From assembly GCF_003990335.1 (NCBI RefSeq), contig NZ_CP034683.1, forward strand, positions 1,564,501-1,628,500: 64,000 bases of DNA, written 5' to 3'. Source of the stretch: Rheinheimera mangrovi (GTDB taxonomy: Bacteria; Pseudomonadota; Gammaproteobacteria; Enterobacterales; Alteromonadaceae). Numbering within the stretch: position 1 is the stretch's first letter; the number at the start of each line of letters is the position of its first letter. The notes beneath the pieces were generated by a model. That model did no database searches. It saw nothing but the letters and a program-made list of their open reading frames with translations, and had not been told where the DNA came from. A program made the translations under genes and the position numbers. Shown in pieces: positions 16,836 to 27,101 of the stretch.

Positions 16836-18011
16836 TTACAACACACACACCATCTTACGGCTAAACTGCTCGATCAAATTCACGCCATCCCAATCCGGAC
16901 TAAAGCTCAATGCTTGTCCTACTGGGACCACCCGATCCAAACCTGTATGCACAGTTGCCAGCCAGTTTTTCAGAAGCATCGTTTCTATGCCATACACAGT
17001 TAAAGTTTGATGCGCCTGAGTCAGCATTGGGCTTAATTGGTGTAGCTCTGAAAGCTGCAGTTCGATAAATAAGCCGCAGCCTTGATGCTGATGAATAAAT
17101 CCTGCTTCTAAGCTGCTCGCAGCCAAACGGGAAATACTTTGCTGCTGAGTCAGCATCAATTGGTGTTCACTGCTCATAATCAACTGCTGTGCTGTGGCTA
17201 ACGCCTGATACTGCTCACTGGCATTCAAAGGTTGTTTCTGCTGGATAAGCTCGGTTAACACAGGCCAAAATTTTTGCTGCGCTTGTTGCACTTGCTGCGT
17301 ATTCCCTAACCAAATCACTGCTTTGGCGGAAGAGCAGCCTTGTTGGGCAAAGGTGAGTTGATCGCGATAAAACAGCTGTACCAGCTGTGTAAATTCAGGC
17401 TGATTTGTATCCAACAGTGATTGTGCGTCAAGCAAACACAAAGAGAACTTATGGCCAAAGCTTAACTCGCGGGCATGGGCTGGCATGCTCAATTGGCGCT
17501 GCGCTTGTATGGCTTGGTCTGAACCCCATAACACCCGGCCATCCACAGTGCTGACCAGATTTTTTAATTCAGAGCTGTCATAGTTGCATTGCACTAACTG
17601 GAATCGAGCATTTTGCTGTGGATAAGCGTCGGCCAAGCTGCGGATTTTTTCAATCAATACCGCTGTGCTGCCGCCGCTTCGGCTGGATAAACGAATGACG
17701 TTTTTATTGCCGCAGAGCAAGCTTAAAATACCGGAATAAACAAATAAGCTGTCAACATTGGCAGGGGCACTATGAAATACTAACCCCAGAGGTTGGCGCA
17801 AAAATTTAGCTGTTTGATAAGGCGCCAGCAGAGGCTTTAAATTAGCCTGCCGTAACCAGAAACCCAAGGCTATTAAATCCGGAAAATCCCGGCTTTGGGG
17901 AGCTTTTAGTAAAGCTTCAGACAAGGCCTGACAATAAGCAAAATCTTGTTCGGCAAAAGGTTGCTGCAGTTCTGCTGCGACCGCTGCAGGGTTTAATAGA
18001 ATCCAGCTCAT
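16836..18011 (-). CDS. LuxC-like acyl-CoA/acyl-thioester reductase
   Basis: The product is 391 aa. Family blocks are GLVFHSAPANVDSLFVYSGI, GNKNVIRLSSRSG, LWGSD, and RDQLTFAQQGCSSAKAVIW, in which the Cys is the expected acyl-enzyme nucleophile. LuxC reduces acyl thioesters to aldehydes with NADPH. No luxA or luxB is present, so luminescence is not implied. The gene overlaps the luxE-like gene by 4 bp (ATGA) at the end of the pse operon. A role in making an unusual acyl-derived or reduced group for the pseudaminic acid glycan is my inference. Direct involvement in fatty-aldehyde metabolism is the alternative. Confidence 0.82.
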   Translation of the reverse strand: MSWILLNPAAVAAELQQPFAEQDFAYCQALSEALLKAPQSRDFPDLIALGFWLRQANLKPLLAPYQTAKFLRQPLGLVFHSAPANVDSLFVYSGILSLLCGNKNVIRLSSRSGGSTAVLIEKIRSLADAYPQQNARFQLVQCNYDSSELKNLVSTVDGRVLWGSDQAIQAQRQLSMPAHARELSFGHKFSLCLLDAQSLLDTNQPEFTQLVQLFYRDQLTFAQQGCSSAKAVIWLGNTQQVQQAQQKFWPVLTELIQQKQPLNASEQYQALATAQQLIMSSEHQLMLTQQQSISRLAASSLEAGFIHQHQGCGLFIELQLSELHQLSPMLTQAHQTLTVYGIETMLLKNWLATVHTGLDRVVPVGQALSFSPDWDGVNLIEQFSRKMVCVL

Positions 18012-19096
18012 AGGGCGGTTTCCTGCTTTGCTGATGGAGAGAAGGTATCACTACAGCCCCGAGCTTCGGCCTGCGGCAAGCGGCCTAAAATATGGAAATA
18101 TTTACCCATACGGCCACAAGGGCAGTTGTCTTCGCCTAACAGCACTGCGCGGTCTTCTGATAACAAACTATGGCCCGGATAACTGCGGGGCAAAGTGGAG
18201 ATTAACTGCAACACCCCTTCTTCTCCCACTGCTGCTGTCTGCCAACTGCCCGGTGTACGTACCAGCACATCGGCGTAACTGGGACAATGCAGATGGCCTT
18301 GTTCGCATTCGACAAAAATAGCGCCGACTTGCTCTACCATGCCGTAAAAGTTATGCACTTTGCCAATACCGGTTTGAGCCAGTACCTGTTGTTTAAAGGT
18401 GGTATTGTCGACGGCCTGGTCCTGCAGTTTTTTCCAGCCACCGCTATGCAGTAATAAAGCCTTTGGCAACGAAATAGTTTTTTGCTGGTGTTTTAATTGC
18501 TGAATAAAAAACTGCCAGACCATATAAGTAAAACCAAACACAAAGACAGGACCATCGCCAAACTGCTGGCAAAACTGTTCAACAGCTTCAAAGTTAATGC
18601 TCATATCATCATTGAGGGCATAACAATGATTACGGCCCATAAAGGACAGGCCCTGAATACCGGCGCCGCGGGCGGAGAAATTGCTGCGATCTTTAATCAC
18701 GCCTGGGTGGTCAATAATCAGCATCGGCAAACGGGCTTTGCCTAACCAGTGCTGCATTATTTTCACCAGAATTTTTGACTGAATAGCTGCCGTGGCGCTG
18801 TCGAGCACAATACGGGACGGTGTGCCTGTAGTGCCACTGGAATACAGCACTTTAAACACATTTGCATCAGGTACTGATTGCAGCTTGAGTTGCTTAAATA
18901 GCCGTACCGCCAGATAAGGTAACTGAGCTGTGGTCTGTGCTGAGTTTTGTGCTTCATCAGGCCATTGAGCAGTCAGCAAATGCTGATAGGGCAAGCAGTG
19001 CTGTTGATGATGTTGGGTCAGCGCATTAAGCTCTTGCAACAGCAAGGGCTGTTTTTCCGCTGCGCTCAGGCTATATGGCTCACGTTCAATCAGCAT
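18008..19096 (-). CDS. LuxE-like acyl-protein synthetase
   Basis: I choose the ATG at 19096 (MLIEREPYSL), preceded by GGAG at SD distance. The longer start at 19159 adds 21 residues unlike the family. The 362-aa protein is an adenylate-forming enzyme with the phosphate loop YSSGTTGTPSRI (near 85-97), followed by FGFTYMVWQFFIQQL, LLLHSGGWKKL and NFYGMVEQVGAIFVEC, all typical of LuxE. It ends with a possible metal site, CPCGRMGKYFHILGR. LuxE activates a carboxylic acid with ATP and hands it on as a thioester. With the neighbouring ACP this suggests acid activation onto a carrier, then reduction by LuxC. Confidence 0.82.
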   Translation of the reverse strand: MLIEREPYSLSAAEKQPLLLQELNALTQHHQQHCLPYQHLLTAQWPDEAQNSAQTTAQLPYLAVRLFKQLKLQSVPDANVFKVLYSSGTTGTPSRIVLDSATAAIQSKILVKIMQHWLGKARLPMLIIDHPGVIKDRSNFSARGAGIQGLSFMGRNHCYALNDDMSINFEAVEQFCQQFGDGPVFVFGFTYMVWQFFIQQLKHQQKTISLPKALLLHSGGWKKLQDQAVDNTTFKQQVLAQTGIGKVHNFYGMVEQVGAIFVECEQGHLHCPSYADVLVRTPGSWQTAAVGEEGVLQLISTLPRSYPGHSLLSEDRAVLLGEDNCPCGRMGKYFHILGRLPQAEARGCSDTFSPSAKQETAL

Positions 19097-19289
19097 ATGA
19101 GCTCTCCGTTTTAATCCAAAATAGGTGCAAAACATCAGCTTTTTTCTTGATAGACGCAAGTATCACATTCAATTGCAATGCTTTGAATAAAGACTGCAGT
19201 AAAGCGTTCGGCGAGCTGAAATCAGGTTTTTGAGGAGAGGCAGAATCATCAGCGAGCTGCGTTTTGAGTGTAAAAATTAAACCTTTCAT
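19086..19289 (-). CDS. possible small coupled ORF (67 aa), doubtful
   Basis: This ORF starts by an exact ATGA overlap with the SDR gene and ends 11 bp inside the luxE-like gene, so it fills the only gap in a tightly coupled operon. The product (MKGLIFTLKTQLADD start) has no family I recognise, no signal peptide and an undistinguished composition. It could be a real small protein, a spacer kept for coupling, or chance. The good SD before luxE at 19096 means coupling through this ORF is not required. Confidence 0.25.
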   Translation of the reverse strand: MKGLIFTLKTQLADDSASPQKPDFSSPNALLQSLFKALQLNVILASIKKKADVLHLFWIKTESSYAD

Positions 19290-20032
19290 AGACTAAAACC
19301 ACCATCAACAGCCAGAATATGGCCAGTGACATAAAGTGCTTCGTCTGAGCATAAAAATTTGATCACTGCGGCTACTTCATCTGCATGTCCCAGGCGGCGT
19401 AGGCTGATATTCTGCATCAAGAGCTGTTTTTTCTCTTCACTGTAATGGGCTGTTAAATCAGTTTCAATAAAACCTGGTGCAACAGCATTGACACGGATAC
19501 CCAAAGGGCCCAATTCTTTAGCAAGGGATTTTACCAATGAGGATACGGCTCCTTTCGTAGCCGCATAAATAGCCTGTCCTGCGGAACCTGATTCAGCCAC
19601 TTTAGAAGATAATAAGAGTAAATGCCCGCTACGGTGCCAAAGCATCATTTTACTTACGAGCTGGCATAACTGAATTGTAGCGCTTAAGTTCAGCGCGATT
19701 AGATGGTCCATATCTGCTAGTCGGGTAAAGCTAAGAGGTGCTTCATGCATTTCCCCGGCACAATGTACAAAATTAGTTAGTGCTTTGCCTTGCAGCAGGT
19801 TTTGTAGTTGCTTAAAGAGTATGACAAGGGCATCCCGGTCTGTGATGTCCACTATGTGAATAGAAACTTGCGTTCCTGCCGCCTGACATTCAGCTTGTAC
19901 TTGTTGTAAAGCAGCTGCATCCCGCGCCACTAAAATCAACTCGTGACCTGTAGCTGCTAGTTTTAGCGCTGTAGCCCGGCCTATGCCGCGGCTGGCTCCT
20001 GTAATAAGGCTGACAGGCGCATGAGCCGCCAT
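19286..20032 (-). CDS. short-chain dehydrogenase/reductase (FabG-like)
   Basis: The product is 248 aa. Classical SDR motifs are visible: TGASRGIG (nucleotide binding, near 17-24), NFVHCAGEMHE, LLLLSSKVAESGSAGQ (catalytic Ser), YAATKG (Tyr-x-x-x-Lys) and GIRVNAVAPGFIETD. It is closest in style to 3-oxoacyl-ACP reductases. It starts 1 bp inside the end of the ACP gene and therefore probably reduces a keto group on an ACP-bound acyl chain. The substrate may alternatively be a sugar keto group. The housekeeping fabG normally sits with fabD, acpP and fabF, which are absent here. Confidence 0.82.
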   Translation of the reverse strand: MAAHAPVSLITGASRGIGRATALKLAATGHELILVARDAAALQQVQAECQAAGTQVSIHIVDITDRDALVILFKQLQNLLQGKALTNFVHCAGEMHEAPLSFTRLADMDHLIALNLSATIQLCQLVSKMMLWHRSGHLLLLSSKVAESGSAGQAIYAATKGAVSSLVKSLAKELGPLGIRVNAVAPGFIETDLTAHYSEEKKQLLMQNISLRRLGHADEVAAVIKFLCSDEALYVTGHILAVDGGFSL

Positions 20033-20289
20033 TAAAATGCAACTCCGTATTTACCTAGTATGGTTTTGGCTTTAGCGACCGAACTCATATCAATAATATC
20101 GTCGGTATCGAGCATCAGATTAAATACGTTTTCCAGCTCGGCAATCAGCAGCATATGGGCGGTGGAATCCCACTCTTTGATGCTGTTGTAGGCTAAATCA
20201 TCATGAATTTGACTCTCTGCCACTACTAAAGCGTTGGCAAAAGCGGTAGTGAGTTTGGCTGTGTTGGTTTGAATTAGCTCGTTGCTCAT
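20032..20289 (-). CDS. acyl carrier protein
   Basis: This 85-aa acidic helical protein carries the phosphopantetheine attachment motif as EWDSTAHM, with Ser42. The usual housekeeping form is DSL, so this is a specialised carrier. FNLMLDTDDIIDMSSVAKA matches helix III of ACPs in sugar or lipid modification clusters. It sits 1 bp downstream of the acetyltransferase gene and overlaps the SDR gene, and LuxE- and LuxC-like enzymes follow. It probably carries the acyl group these enzymes modify. It would need a 4'-phosphopantetheinyl transferase from elsewhere in the genome. Confidence 0.82.
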   Translation of the reverse strand: MSNELIQTNTAKLTTAFANALVVAESQIHDDLAYNSIKEWDSTAHMLLIAELENVFNLMLDTDDIIDMSSVAKAKTILGKYGVAF

Positions 20290-20290
20290 A

Positions 20291-20845
20291 TTAATTCCGG
20301 ATAAAGGTTGCGAATTTAGCGGCGGCTTGCTGGTGTGCCTGCGGTATTAAAGTCATGGCCACCATATCCTCTGAAGGCTGCACCGCATCGGCTTGATACC
20401 CCAATTGTTCGTTAAAGCGTAAAGCTGCATTATTACTGCTTTTCACCACAGCTTTCAGCGTTTTAACCGCCAGCTGTTCAAAAGCATACTGGTTTAGTGC
20501 TAAGGCGGCAAAAAAAGCCAGTATAGTACCGCGGTATTTGGCTTCACCTAAATAAAAGCCTGCTTCTAAGCTGTCACATTCTGCCACAGCCAAAGCTGCA
20601 GGGCTTTTTAAATTACAGGCTCCAACCTTCTGGTTTTTATAATAAATTACAAACTGCATTTGGCGTGGATCAGAGGATATACGTTCAAACCAGCTTTGTT
20701 GCCGCTCTGGGCTAATTTCACTTTGATCCAGCATTTGGCTGCTGACTTCCGGGCTATTGCGCCAGATCAGTACTTGTGCCAAATCATCCTGCTGCAAAGG
20801 TTTTAATACTACATTAAAGGCGCTGATATCTTCTTTATGCCACAT
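20291..20845 (-). CDS. pseH: GNAT N-acetyltransferase, probable PseH
   Basis: This 184-aa GNAT (RimJ/RimL-like) begins with LKPLQQDDLAQVLIWRNSPEV. It has GFYLGEAKYRGTILAFFAALAL as its acetyl-CoA-binding strand-helix and ends with KTLKAVVKSSNNAALRFNEQLGY. PseH acetylates UDP-4-amino-4,6-dideoxy-N-acetyl-altrosamine, the only pathway step otherwise missing here. This, with the position after pseI, supports the call. Because a carrier-protein/acyl module follows, the enzyme could instead transfer a non-acetyl acyl group from the adjacent ACP (inference). Confidence 0.78.
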   Translation of the reverse strand: MWHKEDISAFNVVLKPLQQDDLAQVLIWRNSPEVSSQMLDQSEISPERQQSWFERISSDPRQMQFVIYYKNQKVGACNLKSPAALAVAECDSLEAGFYLGEAKYRGTILAFFAALALNQYAFEQLAVKTLKAVVKSSNNAALRFNEQLGYQADAVQPSEDMVAMTLIPQAHQQAAAKFATFIRN

Positions 20846-20874
20846 TACTGCACGGCCTTTTATGATGATTATTC

Positions 20875-20967
20875 CATCTGCACCGAGGTGTCATTGGACG
20901 GGCGGGGGCAAGACCCATCTGCACCGCGGTGTTATTAGGCGGGCGGGGACAAGCCCCGCCCCTACAA
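20875..20967. repeat. tandem GC-rich REP-like element
   Basis: Two imperfect 41-bp copies lie head to tail (20875-20915 and 20916-20956), each starting CATCTGCACCG and containing GGGCGGGG. The second extends into a hairpin, GGGCGGGG (20941-20948), loop ACAAG, CCCCGCCC (20954-20961), followed on the plus strand by CTACAATTTTGTTTTT. It lies between pseI and pseH and is far more GC-rich than its surroundings. It looks like a dispersed palindromic repeat unit. It may also stabilise or attenuate the pse transcript. Confidence 0.6.
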
Positions 20968-20995
20968 TTTTGTTTTTGACAGCCATGGTTTAGCA

Positions 20996-22060
20996 TCAAA
21001 CCAAATCCCAGCTCATCGCTGTGCCTCGGGCCACATCTTTAGTCACTGTTTTACCTAAAAGCATCGGCAGATATTTAGGTGGCAAACCTAAACCTGGCCG
21101 GATAGCGCGTAAGTTTTCAGTAGTGAGCGTATCGCCTGCTTTTAAATCGGCAGCGATATACAAAGAGCGGCGGTGTTTACGTGAAGCTATTTCTTTTTCA
21201 GTGCAGCCATAATTGACCTGACCCAAGGCTACTTTAGCTTTGGCGGTTTCTTCCACCAGTTGCTTAAGCTCGTTCGGTTCTAAGGAAAACTCGGCATCGA
21301 CGCCACCTTCGCTTCTGTCGAGCACAAAGTGTTTTTCAATCACAGTGGCACCTAAAGCCACGGCAGCAACAGAGACACCAATACCCGTGGTGTGATCCGA
21401 TAAACCAGCCTGACACTGAAACAGCTGAGCTAAATGCGGAATAGTCAGTAAATTGGCATCGACAGGACGGGCAGGGTAGTTGCTGGTGCATTTAAGTAAA
21501 ATTAAATCTTTACAGCCGTTTGCTCTTAGCACTTCCACCGATTCAGCCAGTTCTGACTGACTGGCCATGCCGGTTGACATAATGACTGGCTTACCGGTTT
21601 TCGCCACTGCCGCCAACAGCGGATGGTCGATATTTTCAAAAGAGGCGATTTTGTAGCAAGGCACATCCAGCGATTCTAAAAAATCCACTGCTGTTAAATC
21701 AAAAGGGGTGCTGAACGCCAGCATGCCATGGCTTTTGGCGCGCTCAAAGATGGCTTGATGCCAGTCCCAGGGGGTGTAGGCAATCTCATACAGCTTATAC
21801 AAAGTCGTACCATGCCAGAGGCTGTTTTTATCTTCGATATAAAACTCGCCTGTGTCTATATCCAGCGTCATGGTGTCCGCTGTGTAGGTTTGTAATTTAA
21901 TGGCCTGAGCGCCAGCCGCTGCAGCTGCGTCTATCATGGCCAGAGCTTTATCCAGCGACTGATCGTGATTGCCGGACAGCTCAGCAATAATCAAAGGTGG
22001 ATGAGAAGGCCCTACTTTATACTGGCCTAACTGAATATCCTGAAAAGCTGCGTTGCTCAT
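20996..22060 (-). CDS. pseI: pseudaminic acid synthase
   Basis: This 354-aa NeuB-family synthase condenses 6-deoxy-di-N-acetyl-altrose with PEP to pseudaminic acid. Visible blocks are IIAELSGNHDQSLDKAL, IKLQTYTADTMTLD, FSTPFD, YKIASFENIDHPLL, STGMAS, LKCTSNYPA, GLSDHTTG and EKHFVLDRSEGGVDAEFSL. A C-terminal SAF (antifreeze-like) domain (RSLYIAADLKAGD, LRAIRPGLGLPP) closes the active site in the dimer. FxxxRSEGGVDAEFSL and EIAY..WxWH favour PseI over sialic or legionaminic acid synthases. It lies 26 bp after pseG and is followed by a REP-like repeat. Confidence 0.93.
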   Translation of the reverse strand: MSNAAFQDIQLGQYKVGPSHPPLIIAELSGNHDQSLDKALAMIDAAAAAGAQAIKLQTYTADTMTLDIDTGEFYIEDKNSLWHGTTLYKLYEIAYTPWDWHQAIFERAKSHGMLAFSTPFDLTAVDFLESLDVPCYKIASFENIDHPLLAAVAKTGKPVIMSTGMASQSELAESVEVLRANGCKDLILLKCTSNYPARPVDANLLTIPHLAQLFQCQAGLSDHTTGIGVSVAAVALGATVIEKHFVLDRSEGGVDAEFSLEPNELKQLVEETAKAKVALGQVNYGCTEKEIASRKHRRSLYIAADLKAGDTLTTENLRAIRPGLGLPPKYLPMLLGKTVTKDVARGTAMSWDLV

Positions 22061-22086
22061 CTTTGTGTTCCTGTACTGCTAAGGCC

Positions 22087-23175
22087 TTAATGGTCGGCCT
22101 GAATTTCGTGGCTAAGTCGCTCTACAATAGCAGCACAACCGCCGCCTTGTGGTACCAGTTTTCCAGCTTTGTCTGACATTATTTCCAACCGCTCTGGATT
22201 ATCCAGCAGTTGCTGTATTGCGTTGGTTAATTGTGTAACTGTGAGATCTTCGCCACGCCCAAGATAAGCACAAACCCCGGCTTCAACCAAAGCTAATGTA
22301 CTGGCGACCTGATTGTCCGCCAAAGTGACCACCAAAGCAGGTAAGGCCAAAGCACAGCGCTCCCAATGGGTAGAACCGCCGGCACCAATCATTAAAGTGG
22401 CTTTGCTCATCAACTCTGCCATATGCGGGGTCTGAATACGCAAAGTCAAACGCAGGTCGTCAGCGCAAAGGTGTTCAAGTTCTGCTTTGTGCGGATTTGC
22501 AAGTCCTATCACAATATCGGCAGCAAAGTCGGTTTTCTGAAGTTGCTGTAAGGCTTTTATCGTCTTACTGGTTAAATTCAGCTCATCTGTGCCACCGTAA
22601 AAGACTAAAAATTGTGCAGGTTGTAGCTGGGCAGTGCGCTGATACAGGCCAAACTCTGGGCGCAGCAAGACATAAGCAGGGCCTAACCATAAGTGAGCTT
22701 CGGGGTTGACCAGCTTTGTGTAACGACTGTGCATATCCGGATAAAGATTTTGATCCAGCAAATAGTCACATTGATGGGCTCTGTTGGCTAAATCATCAAT
22801 CACCAAAAGCTTTTGGTAAAAACCTGCCATGACCAGCTCGAAAATGCTGGATAAAGCGTAATGATCAATCACCAATAAATCCACTGGCGCTTGCAATTGC
22901 TCACTCAGTTGCACTGCATCCTGCTGTTCTGTCACGCCGAGCCAGGCGGCATAACCACTGGCTTGGGTCTGTACAGGTTGTGGCAGTGCGATGACATCAA
23001 ACTTCTGTTCGCGCAGCCATTCAATTGCATGCCCTGGATGAGCCCGGCAGGCAAACTGTACTTGCCAGTCCGATTGCTGCAAGGCTTTGGCTAAGGTCAG
23101 GCAACGCATCAGATGGCCTGAACCTATCACTGCTGAGGCATCCACACGAAACAAAGCGGTTCTGCGTTTTAGCAT
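22087..23175 (-). CDS. pseG: UDP-2,4-diacetamido-2,4,6-trideoxy-L-altropyranose hydrolase
   Basis: The 362-aa PseG hydrolase removes UDP from the altrose intermediate. It has the N-terminal glycine-rich FRVDASAVIGSGHLMRC, with the expected catalytic His in SGHLMRC. GT-B-like features follow: VIDHYALS, VIDDLANRAHQCDYLLDQN, FYGGTDELNLT and MIGAGGSTHWERCALALPALV. Its start overlaps the end of pseF by 7 bp. Length and motifs are normal for the family. It is the fourth step of the pathway in the conserved order B-C-F-G-I used by many flagellated Gammaproteobacteria. Confidence 0.92.
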   Translation of the reverse strand: MLKRRTALFRVDASAVIGSGHLMRCLTLAKALQQSDWQVQFACRAHPGHAIEWLREQKFDVIALPQPVQTQASGYAAWLGVTEQQDAVQLSEQLQAPVDLLVIDHYALSSIFELVMAGFYQKLLVIDDLANRAHQCDYLLDQNLYPDMHSRYTKLVNPEAHLWLGPAYVLLRPEFGLYQRTAQLQPAQFLVFYGGTDELNLTSKTIKALQQLQKTDFAADIVIGLANPHKAELEHLCADDLRLTLRIQTPHMAELMSKATLMIGAGGSTHWERCALALPALVVTLADNQVASTLALVEAGVCAYLGRGEDLTVTQLTNAIQQLLDNPERLEIMSDKAGKLVPQGGGCAAIVERLSHEIQADH

Positions 23176-23867
23176 GTTTGCTTTGACAACAGTTGATGCA
23201 ACAGCTCAGCGCGCAGCCAGTCCTCTGCAGTATCTATATCCTGCACTAAATGCTGTGGCAGCTCATATAGATAAGAACTGGCTGAAAACACCGCTTTGGC
23301 ATCCAGCCAGCTTTGGCTGCGACCACAATAGAACTGACCTGCGTCATGAAAAGTTTCAGCTAAGTCCTGTGAGCGTTTTGGGATAGATGCGGGATCAACA
23401 GCCTGAACTCTGCCTTGTTCAGTACGATATAAAGCGCGCTGAATAGGAAAACTAAAACGGCAGCCTGAGAACACATAATCCAAAGCGGGATCTTGTTGTA
23501 ATTGGAGCATGGCCTCTTTTAGCATCTGTGGTTGAAGCAAAGGTGCTGTGGCATAAATACAAGCGACTAACTCAGGTTTCAAATGTTGCTGCAGTGCCCA
23601 GCTGATCGCATGGCGAACTACAGCTGAGGTGCCTGTGTGATCGTCAGCTAACTCTGCAGGGCGGATAAAAGGAACTTTGGCACCAAAACGTTCTGCGACA
23701 GCTGCAATTTCAGTATCGTCTGTAGATACCCAGACTTCATCAAAAGCGCCGGATAACAACGCCGCTTCAATAGACCAGCCAATCATAGCTTTTCCATTAA
23801 AGTCTTTAATGTTTTTACGCGGAATTCGTTTACTGCCGCCGCGTGCCGGAATAATGGCTAATCGCAT
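23169..23867 (-). CDS. pseF: CMP-pseudaminic acid cytidylyltransferase
   Basis: The 232-aa protein begins MRLAIIPARGGSKRIPRKNI, the CMP-nonulosonate synthetase signature with the CTP-binding loop. Further blocks are WVSTDDTEIA, IRPAELADDHTGTSAVVRHAI, CIYATAPLLQP, FSFPIQRALY and FHDAGQFYCGR. It activates pseudaminic acid with CTP for transfer to flagellin or a surface glycan. It starts 3 bp after pseC ends. In the neuA family this is the PseF type because of the HTGTSAVVRHA and FHDAGQFY segments and the pathway context. Confidence 0.92.
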   Translation of the reverse strand: MRLAIIPARGGSKRIPRKNIKDFNGKAMIGWSIEAALLSGAFDEVWVSTDDTEIAAVAERFGAKVPFIRPAELADDHTGTSAVVRHAISWALQQHLKPELVACIYATAPLLQPQMLKEAMLQLQQDPALDYVFSGCRFSFPIQRALYRTEQGRVQAVDPASIPKRSQDLAETFHDAGQFYCGRSQSWLDAKAVFSASSYLYELPQHLVQDIDTAEDWLRAELLHQLLSKQTC

Positions 23868-23870
23868 CCG

Positions 23871-26095
<2,225 letters not shown>

Positions 26096-26097
26096 TT

Positions 26098-26113
26098 AGC
26101 ATAATTTATTCCA
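26098..26113 (-). promoter_or_regulatory. candidate sigma-54 promoter for the pse operon
   Basis: On the minus strand TGG, then N10 from the GG, then GCT (TGGAATAAATTATGCT) has the exact -24/-12 spacing of sigma-54 sites. The bases between are only partly consensus. It would place the transcript start near 26087, upstream of the preferred pseB ATG. Flagellar sigma-54 control of glycosylation genes would make sense but is not shown. Confidence 0.3.
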
Positions 26114-26223
26114 TTATTAAAAACTCCTTCTTAAATAGGCGCTTAGCGCGGTATCGACCAGAAGTGGTTTTGCTGCCTAAAAAAAGTACATTTTGAATGT
26201 TGGGGGGCTTAGACATTTTGCGG

Positions 26224-26250
26224 TAAACTTCTAACATAGCTAGCCCATTC
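26224..26250 (+). promoter_or_regulatory. candidate sigma-28 (FliA) promoter of the flagellin-like gene
   Basis: TAAACTTC (26224-26231), an 11-bp spacer and GCCCATTC (26243-26250) match TAAAGTTT-N11-GCCGATAA at 6/8 and 5/8 positions with exact spacing. The predicted transcript starts a few bases downstream, before the GAGG ribosome site and the ATG at 26273. FliA itself is encoded at 49,496-50,215. Confidence 0.5.
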
Positions 26251-26272
26251 GGGAATTGCCTGAGGTAGTCGT

Positions 26273-27070
26273 ATGAAAGTCAGTAACTCCTTTACCAATG
26301 AAAATCAGTTGAAATTCAATTCTAATGAATCTGAAAATCTGCTGAAAAAATTAGCCACAGCCCGGCGTATTAACAGCGCTGCTGATGATGCTGCAGGATT
26401 ACAGATAGCCAACCGCTTAACTCAAAGTGCGAATGCCTCTGCTCAGGGCACTCAGAATGTATACGATGGCATATCTTTAGCTACTGTGGCCGATCAAGGC
26501 TTGCAGGGCGTAACAGACAATCTGAACGAAATGGGCCGTTTAGCTGTGCAGGCTGGTAGTGGCATTTTAACTGCTTCAGACCGTCAGGCTTTGCAAAAAC
26601 AAGCTGATGCCTACTCAGCCAGTATTCAGGACCAGATTAAAAATACTGAATTTGCCGGTATCAAGCTATTTAATCAAGAAGGTACTGTTCCTGTGGAGAC
26701 AGGTAATGGCAGCATTGGTATCAAAACTCAGGATTTATCAAGTCGTTTAACGGACTCAGGTGCTTTTAGCATCGACTTATCATCTGCTGAAAGTGCTCAG
26801 GCTTCACTGAAATCAATTCAGAGTTCTGCACAAGTGGTGGATAACAACAGAACCGATTTAGGCGCGACCATTAACGCCTTGCAGTCTACTGCCCGTAATC
26901 TTCAGACTCAGAATGTAAATGAGCAGGATGCCATCAGCCGTATTCAGGATCTGGACTATGCCAAAGCGGTATCAGAACAAGTGGCTGCCGGCGTTCGTGA
27001 ACAAGCGTCTTTGTCAGTGGTCAGTCAGGGTCGAGTGTCTCAACAACAAGCCTTAAAGCTGTTAGCTTAA
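26273..27070 (+). CDS. short divergent flagellin
   Basis: This 265-aa protein has both conserved flagellin ends. The N-terminal block is LATARRINSAADDAAGLQIANRLT (residues 27-50) with VADQGLQGVTDNLNEMGRLAVQAG. The C-terminal block is ISRIQDLDYAKAVSEQV ... SLSVVSQGRVSQQQALKLL. The central variable domain is almost absent. The very N-terminus, MKVSNSFTNENQLKFNSNES, lacks the usual MAxxVNTNxxSLxAQxxL. It is probably a minor or specialised filament or junction subunit. Its product is exported by the flagellar type III system encoded downstream. fliD/fliS do not follow as they usually do. Confidence 0.82.
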   Translation: MKVSNSFTNENQLKFNSNESENLLKKLATARRINSAADDAAGLQIANRLTQSANASAQGTQNVYDGISLATVADQGLQGVTDNLNEMGRLAVQAGSGILTASDRQALQKQADAYSASIQDQIKNTEFAGIKLFNQEGTVPVETGNGSIGIKTQDLSSRLTDSGAFSIDLSSAESAQASLKSIQSSAQVVDNNRTDLGATINALQSTARNLQTQNVNEQDAISRIQDLDYAKAVSEQVAAGVREQASLSVVSQGRVSQQQALKLLA

Positions 27071-27101
27071 TCAGCACTGAAAATGTGTTCTGACTCTATT
27101 C

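Noticed and set aside
16836..19096. Possible bioluminescence (lux) operon
   Set aside because: Only LuxC- and LuxE-like genes are present; no luciferase luxA/luxB, luxD or luxG is seen, and they are joined to pse genes.
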